17,746 bases of DNA from Bacteroidota bacterium (GTDB lineage Bacteria; Zhuqueibacterota; JdFR-76; DREG01): the NCBI GenBank assembly GCA_030624545.1, contig JAUXJX010000004.1, forward strand, positions 1-17,746, written 5' to 3'. How positions within the stretch are numbered: position 1 is the first letter of the stretch; every line of letters starts with the position of its first letter. Both the position numbers and the translations under genes were made by a program. This document shows, one piece after another, positions 14,367 through 17,746 of the stretch. The notes under the pieces were generated by a model. It was not told where the DNA came from, ran no database searches, and saw nothing but the letters and a program-made list of their open reading frames with translations.

Positions 14367-15821
14367 ATGGCCATTTTTAGAGATCAGCCCAAAGGGTTAC
14401 CGGTACTGTTTTTTACTGAGATGTGGGAGCGGTTCAGTTATTACGGCATGCGCGGTATTTTGATACTGTACATGACCGATCAAATGACGGGACTCAAGAT
14501 GGACACGGCCACAGCGGCAGCGATCTATGGTTTGTATACCGCAGGGGTTTACCTGTTCGCCCTCCCAGGAGGCTGGATCGCCGATAATCTGATCGGCCAA
14601 AGAAAGGCCGTGTTTTCAGGCGGTGTCCTCATAGCGCTCGGTCTTTTTAGCATGTCGACCCCCCTCCTGCCGGGCTTTTATCTCGGACTCATATTGATCG
14701 TCCTGGGCACCGGCCTGCTAAAGCCAAATGTGAGCACGATCGTCGGAGATCTGTATCCGGAGGGAGGTGCCCGGCGTGATGCAGGTTTTTCAATCTTCTA
14801 CATGGGCATCAATCTTGGCGCATTTATCGGACCGCTTGTAACCGGCTACTTAGGTGAAAACATCGACTGGCACCTAGGCTTTGCCGCGGCGGGGGTATGT
14901 ATGGTACTCGGAGTGTTCCAGTTTAAGATGCATGGAAAGTACCTAGGCGAGGCGGGGCACCTTCGGGAGCAGGCAGCTGCGAACCTAAGCCAGACCAAAC
15001 GAAATTTCTATATGGGCGTCGGAGGGGTAGTATTGATCGCGGTGATTATCTATGCATTGCATACAAGCGCAGCCATTAATCTCACCCTGCAAGGGGCTGC
15101 AGAGGCGACAGGCGTTGTTATCATTTCTCTGGCAGTTCTATTCTTCTCCTCCGTGCTTCTCTTCGGCCATCTCGAGACGGCAGAGAAAAAGCGCGTCGTT
15201 GTGATCTTCTTCTTGTTTATTGGTGCAGCGTTATTTTGGTCCGGTTTCGAGCAGGCCGGCTCGTCGATGAATCTTTTTGCGCGAGATTTGACGAACCGCG
15301 TGATATTGGGCTGGGAAGCCCCGGCCAGTTGGCTGCAATCGGTTAATCCCATTTTCATTGTTTTGTTAGCACCGGTGTTTGGTTCGCTCTGGCTTCGTCT
15401 CGGCCAAAGAGAGCCTTCAATTCCGGCAAAATTTGGGCTCGGCCTGGTTCAACTCGGGGGTGCCTTTTTTGTCCTGGCCTGGGGCGCATCTTTTGCAACT
15501 GACGGCAGCCTTGTAAGCCCCATGTGGTTGATTGTTACTTACTTTCTGCAAACAACGGGCGAGCTCTGCCTGAGTCCTGTCGGTTTGAGCAGTATCACCA
15601 AGCTCTCGCCAAAGAAGTATGTGGGACAGATGATGGGAACCTGGTTCATGGGTGCAGCGCTGGGCAACTTGATCGCAGGCTTAGTGGCTCGTCAATTCGG
15701 CTCTGCTGACTTGCAGCCGTCGGACTTGTTCGGTTATGTAGCGCTCATATCAGTAGTTTCAGGTATTCTATTCCTCATCTTTACTAGAGGAATTAAGAGG
15801 CTAATCGGAGACGTTAAATGA
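14367..15821 (+). CDS. POT/PTR2-family proton-coupled peptide transporter
   Basis: 484-residue inner-membrane transporter of the major facilitator superfamily, expected to import di- and tripeptides with protons. The helix-1 proton-coupling motif E-x-x-E-R-F-x-Y-Y-G is exact (residues 18-27, EMWERFSYYG). The second PTR2 signature is FSIFYMGINLGAFIGPLVTG. About 12-14 hydrophobic segments are visible, including LCLSPVGLSSITKLSPKKYV, typical of the C-terminal half. The ATG is preceded by GAGG at 6 nt. A possible sigma-54 promoter lies upstream and a strong terminator follows, so it is likely a monocistronic unit. The family also contains nitrate and other transporters, but the bacterial DtpT/DtpA type is the best reading. 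Confidence 0.93.
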   Translation: MAIFRDQPKGLPVLFFTEMWERFSYYGMRGILILYMTDQMTGLKMDTATAAAIYGLYTAGVYLFALPGGWIADNLIGQRKAVFSGGVLIALGLFSMSTPLLPGFYLGLILIVLGTGLLKPNVSTIVGDLYPEGGARRDAGFSIFYMGINLGAFIGPLVTGYLGENIDWHLGFAAAGVCMVLGVFQFKMHGKYLGEAGHLREQAAANLSQTKRNFYMGVGGVVLIAVIIYALHTSAAINLTLQGAAEATGVVIISLAVLFFSSVLLFGHLETAEKKRVVVIFFLFIGAALFWSGFEQAGSSMNLFARDLTNRVILGWEAPASWLQSVNPIFIVLLAPVFGSLWLRLGQREPSIPAKFGLGLVQLGGAFFVLAWGASFATDGSLVSPMWLIVTYFLQTTGELCLSPVGLSSITKLSPKKYVGQMMGTWFMGAALGNLIAGLVARQFGSADLQPSDLFGYVALISVVSGILFLIFTRGIKRLIGDVK

Positions 15822-15851
15822 TACAAGGCCGAAAAATTCTGATTTGATCCT

Positions 15852-15884
15852 AAAGGCCGCTTGACAGACAGGCGGCCTTTTTTA
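15852..15884 (+). terminator. Rho-independent terminator after the peptide transporter
   Basis: AAAGGCCGC (15852-15860) pairs with GCGGCCTTT (15872-15880), an 11-nt loop between them, followed by more T residues. A perfect 9-bp GC-rich stem plus T-run makes this a convincing terminator 30 bp beyond the transporter stop. Confidence 0.9.
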
Positions 15885-15915
15885 TTGATTCTTATTGGCT
15901 TCCCGTGTCGCTCAG

Positions 15916-15933
15916 CTCCGCGCTCTCTGCGGT
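15916..15933 (-). repeat. Solo relative of the GxxExxY-cassette repeat
   Basis: Read on the minus strand, ACCGCAGAGAGCGCGGAG has the same ACCGC-RAG-GCGC unit structure as the cassette ends at 8652-8677 and 9139-9164. It lies between the transporter terminator and the dsrB remnant. It is short and degenerate, so the relation is tentative. Confidence 0.4.
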
Positions 15934-15937
15934 TTAT

Positions 15938-16294
15938 GAATTGACCAGACTAACAGATATAGCTCCCGCCCACTATGAAAATTTTGCCTCCTATCACTAA
16001 AGAGAATTACGGCAAATGGAAATACCACGATATGTAAAACCGGGAGTTTTATTGCATGTATCAGAGTCAGGAGCAAAGCTGTGGTCAGTGAGGGCAGCCA
16101 CTCCGCGATTTATGAGCACGGTTTCGATCAGAAAGATTTGCAAATTGGCCGATAAGTATTGTGACGGACATCGGCGGTAGACAAGCCGTAACAATGTTGA
16201 ATACCCTGTTACCAGGAAGGAGAATGTTGAACCATTAATCAAGGAAACAACCGATCCGGGCTATCCGGCTTTAAGCATGCAAAAATTACATTAG
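15938..16294 (+). pseudogene. dsrB: Dissimilatory sulfite reductase beta subunit, N-terminal remnant
   Basis: Three frames read in order match the N-terminal third of DsrB, a siroheme enzyme subunit that reduces sulfite to sulfide (or works in reverse in sulfur oxidisers). Frame a (15938-15985) reads ELTRLTDIAPAHYENF. Frame b (15984-16034) continues LPPITKENYGKWKYHDM. Frame c (16034-16294) continues VKPGVLLHVSESGAKLWSVR, then LADKYCDGHRR, an in-frame TAG at 16178-16180, TSRNNVEYPVTRKENVEPLI, and fades after GYPA. In DsrB these are continuous (TDIGP...FxPPVI, YHEILxPGV, HVxESG, ADKYCxGHLR-TxRNNVEF). Two one-base losses and a Trp/aromatic-to-amber change disable it. The siroheme/[4Fe-4S] Cys motifs and the ferredoxin domain are absent. 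It lies directly upstream of sat, on the same strand. Confidence 0.85.
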
Positions 16295-16385
16295 CTACGT
16301 CGGCCCAATTAAGATTATTATTAGGAAGGTCGAATCAATCATAATATATTAATGAAACACTTCTTATCAACTGGGAGAATCAGAC

Positions 16386-17585
16386 ATGAGTCAATTAATA
16401 AAACCACATGGTTCTGACACTTTAAATCCTCTTTACGTAACGGATGATACCGTGAGGGTAGATCTGGTCAACGAGGCAGAAGGACTTCCTTCGGTAGTGA
16501 TTTGTTCTGCTGCTGCTGCAAATGCAGTAATGATGGGCGGTGGGTATTTCAATCCCCTGACTGGATATATGAATGCAGATGACGCAATGAGTGTTGCCGA
16601 AAACATGAAGACCACAAGCGGACTGTTCTTCCCGGTACCAATACTCAACATGCTTAAGGATGTTTCTTCCATTCAAGGTGCTAAATTGATTGCACTACGG
16701 GATCCCAATGTCGAAGGAAATCCGGTGATCGCTATTCAGGAAGTGGAAGGGATCGATGAGTTCACAGATGAACAGATGAAAATGATGACGATGAAAATCT
16801 TTCGAACCGATGATATGGATCATCCAGGCGTTGCCGCTTTCAACTCAGTTGGAAAGTTGGCAATCTCCGGACCAATAAAGGTTCTAAACCTCTCATATTT
16901 CGAGACCGATTTTCCGGAAACCTTCCGTACAGCTTACCGGATTCGTGAAGAAATGATCGAAGTAGGATGGCAGAAAGTTGTCGCGTTCCAAACTCGCAAC
17001 CCAATGCACCGGGCACATGAGGAGTTGTGCCGGATGGCTTATGAACACCTTGGCGCCGACGGAATCCTGATCCACATGCTACTGGGTAAACTGAAGCCAG
17101 GTGATATTCCTGCTGATGTGCGTGATGCTTCTATTCGCAAAATGGTGGAGCTTTATTTTCCACCAAATACAGTGATGATCACCGGATATGGATTTGACAT
17201 GCTCTATGCCGGACCGCGGGAAGCTGTGTTACACGCGCTGTTCCGCCAAAATAGCGGATGCACTCACTTAATCGTGGGCCGTGACCATGCAGGCGTTGGT
17301 TCTTATTATGGTGGTTTTGACGCCCAGACTATCTTTCGTGAGGAAGTTCCTGAAGGCGCGTTGGAAATAAAAATCTTCGAAGCCGATCACACTGCCTATT
17401 CCAAAAAACTGGATCAAGTCGTCATGATGCGCGACTATCCGGACCATACCAAGGAAGACTATGTTTTCCTTTCCGGTACTAAGGTTCGTGAGATGCTGAC
17501 CACAGGGGAAAGCCTCCCGGTTGAGTTTTCTCGACCAGAGGTAGCCAAGATCCTGATGGACTACTATATGTCTTTGAACAAATGA
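16386..17585 (+). CDS. sat: Sulfate adenylyltransferase (ATP sulfurylase), homo-oligomeric type
   Basis: Catalyses ATP + sulfate to APS + pyrophosphate, or the reverse. It is 399 residues, matching the homo-oligomeric Sat of sulfate reducers and sulfur oxidisers rather than the CysDN type. Active-site segments are intact: AFQTRNPMHRAHEEL (Q-T-R-N-P-x-H-R-A-H), GRDHAGVGSYYG, and the C-terminal LSGTKVREML. The PUA-like N-terminal domain includes GGGYFNPLTGYM. There is no C-terminal APS kinase domain. The ATG at 16386 follows GGGAG by 8 nt. The upstream 90 bp are AT-rich (CATAATATATTAATG around 16339-16353) and probably contain the promoter. Upstream is a dsrB pseudogene; nothing recognisable follows before the window ends. 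Function could be dissimilatory or assimilatory. Confidence 0.97.
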   Translation: MSQLIKPHGSDTLNPLYVTDDTVRVDLVNEAEGLPSVVICSAAAANAVMMGGGYFNPLTGYMNADDAMSVAENMKTTSGLFFPVPILNMLKDVSSIQGAKLIALRDPNVEGNPVIAIQEVEGIDEFTDEQMKMMTMKIFRTDDMDHPGVAAFNSVGKLAISGPIKVLNLSYFETDFPETFRTAYRIREEMIEVGWQKVVAFQTRNPMHRAHEELCRMAYEHLGADGILIHMLLGKLKPGDIPADVRDASIRKMVELYFPPNTVMITGYGFDMLYAGPREAVLHALFRQNSGCTHLIVGRDHAGVGSYYGGFDAQTIFREEVPEGALEIKIFEADHTAYSKKLDQVVMMRDYPDHTKEDYVFLSGTKVREMLTTGESLPVEFSRPEVAKILMDYYMSLNK

Positions 17586-17746
17586 TCTTTTCCTCTCGGG
17601 GTCGGCAAAAGGGGCCTTGCAAAATAGCGGGGCTAGATCCGCCAAGATCAGAAGCAGCTTGGGTCAACCGGTTGTTGTTGTGGGCAGATGCGATGCGAAT
17701 GGGCCTGTTGTTTCAAGGCTATTCCTGTCAGTATTGGAGCATATAA

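Noticed and set aside
16034..16180. Short open frame starting near 16018 taken alone as a small gene of 54 codons.
   Set aside because: Homology to DsrB continues both before it in other frames and after its stop codon, so it is part of a pseudogene.
17585..17746. Open frame after sat, with a protein-like stretch (SEAAWVNRLLLWADAMRMGL).
   Set aside because: No start codon after the sat stop that would give a convincing gene, stop at the window end, no family recognised. It may be another gene fragment but cannot be supported.

Overview
The window looks like part of the chromosome of an anaerobic or facultatively anaerobic member of the FCB group (for example a Zixibacteria-, KSB1- or Marinimicrobia-like lineage). 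This placement is an inference. It rests on two remnants of the FlgD-like, type IX secretion-type C-terminal sorting domain, a homo-oligomeric ATP sulfurylase next to a decayed dsrB, a divergent IspF, and a yebC-ruvCAB-queA housekeeping block. No rRNA, tRNA, CRISPR array or complete insertion sequence was seen.

Positions 1-7608, all on the minus strand, read in transcription order: SPOR-domain lipoprotein, yebC, ruvC, ruvA, ruvB, queA, ispD, ispF, a broken hicA fragment, and gltX (whose 3' end lies outside the window). The spacing is tight in most places. The block combines Holliday-junction processing, tRNA modification, isoprenoid precursor synthesis and tRNA charging. Positions 7623-9922 hold etfB and etfA, the two subunits of an electron transfer flavoprotein. 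They are separated by a GxxExxY (PD-(D/E)XK-like) gene bounded by 26-bp imperfect inverted repeats, which looks like a small mobile cassette.

Positions 9923-12030 are an accessory island. It holds a toxin-first RelE/ParE-Phd module with TGGATRC-type repeats on both sides. It also holds a solitary AbiEii-like nucleotidyltransferase with Gly in place of the first catalytic Asp. Two decayed copies of a sorting-domain tail sit in direct orientation on either side of that nucleotidyltransferase. A strong bidirectional terminator closes the island.

Positions 12114-15880, plus strand, hold an orphan NtrC/NtrX-type sigma-54 activator, a DUF2231 membrane protein, and a POT-family peptide transporter preceded by a possible -24/-12 promoter and followed by a strong terminator. 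Positions 15916-17585 hold a solo copy of the cassette-type repeat, a dsrB pseudogene with two frameshifts and an amber codon, and an intact sat gene for ATP sulfurylase.

The most notable observations are the dsrB pseudogene beside intact sat, the GxxExxY cassette splitting etfBA, the paired sorting-domain remnants around an active-site-altered nucleotidyltransferase, and the hicA remnant directly upstream of gltX. Nothing here amounts to a clear new multi-gene system.
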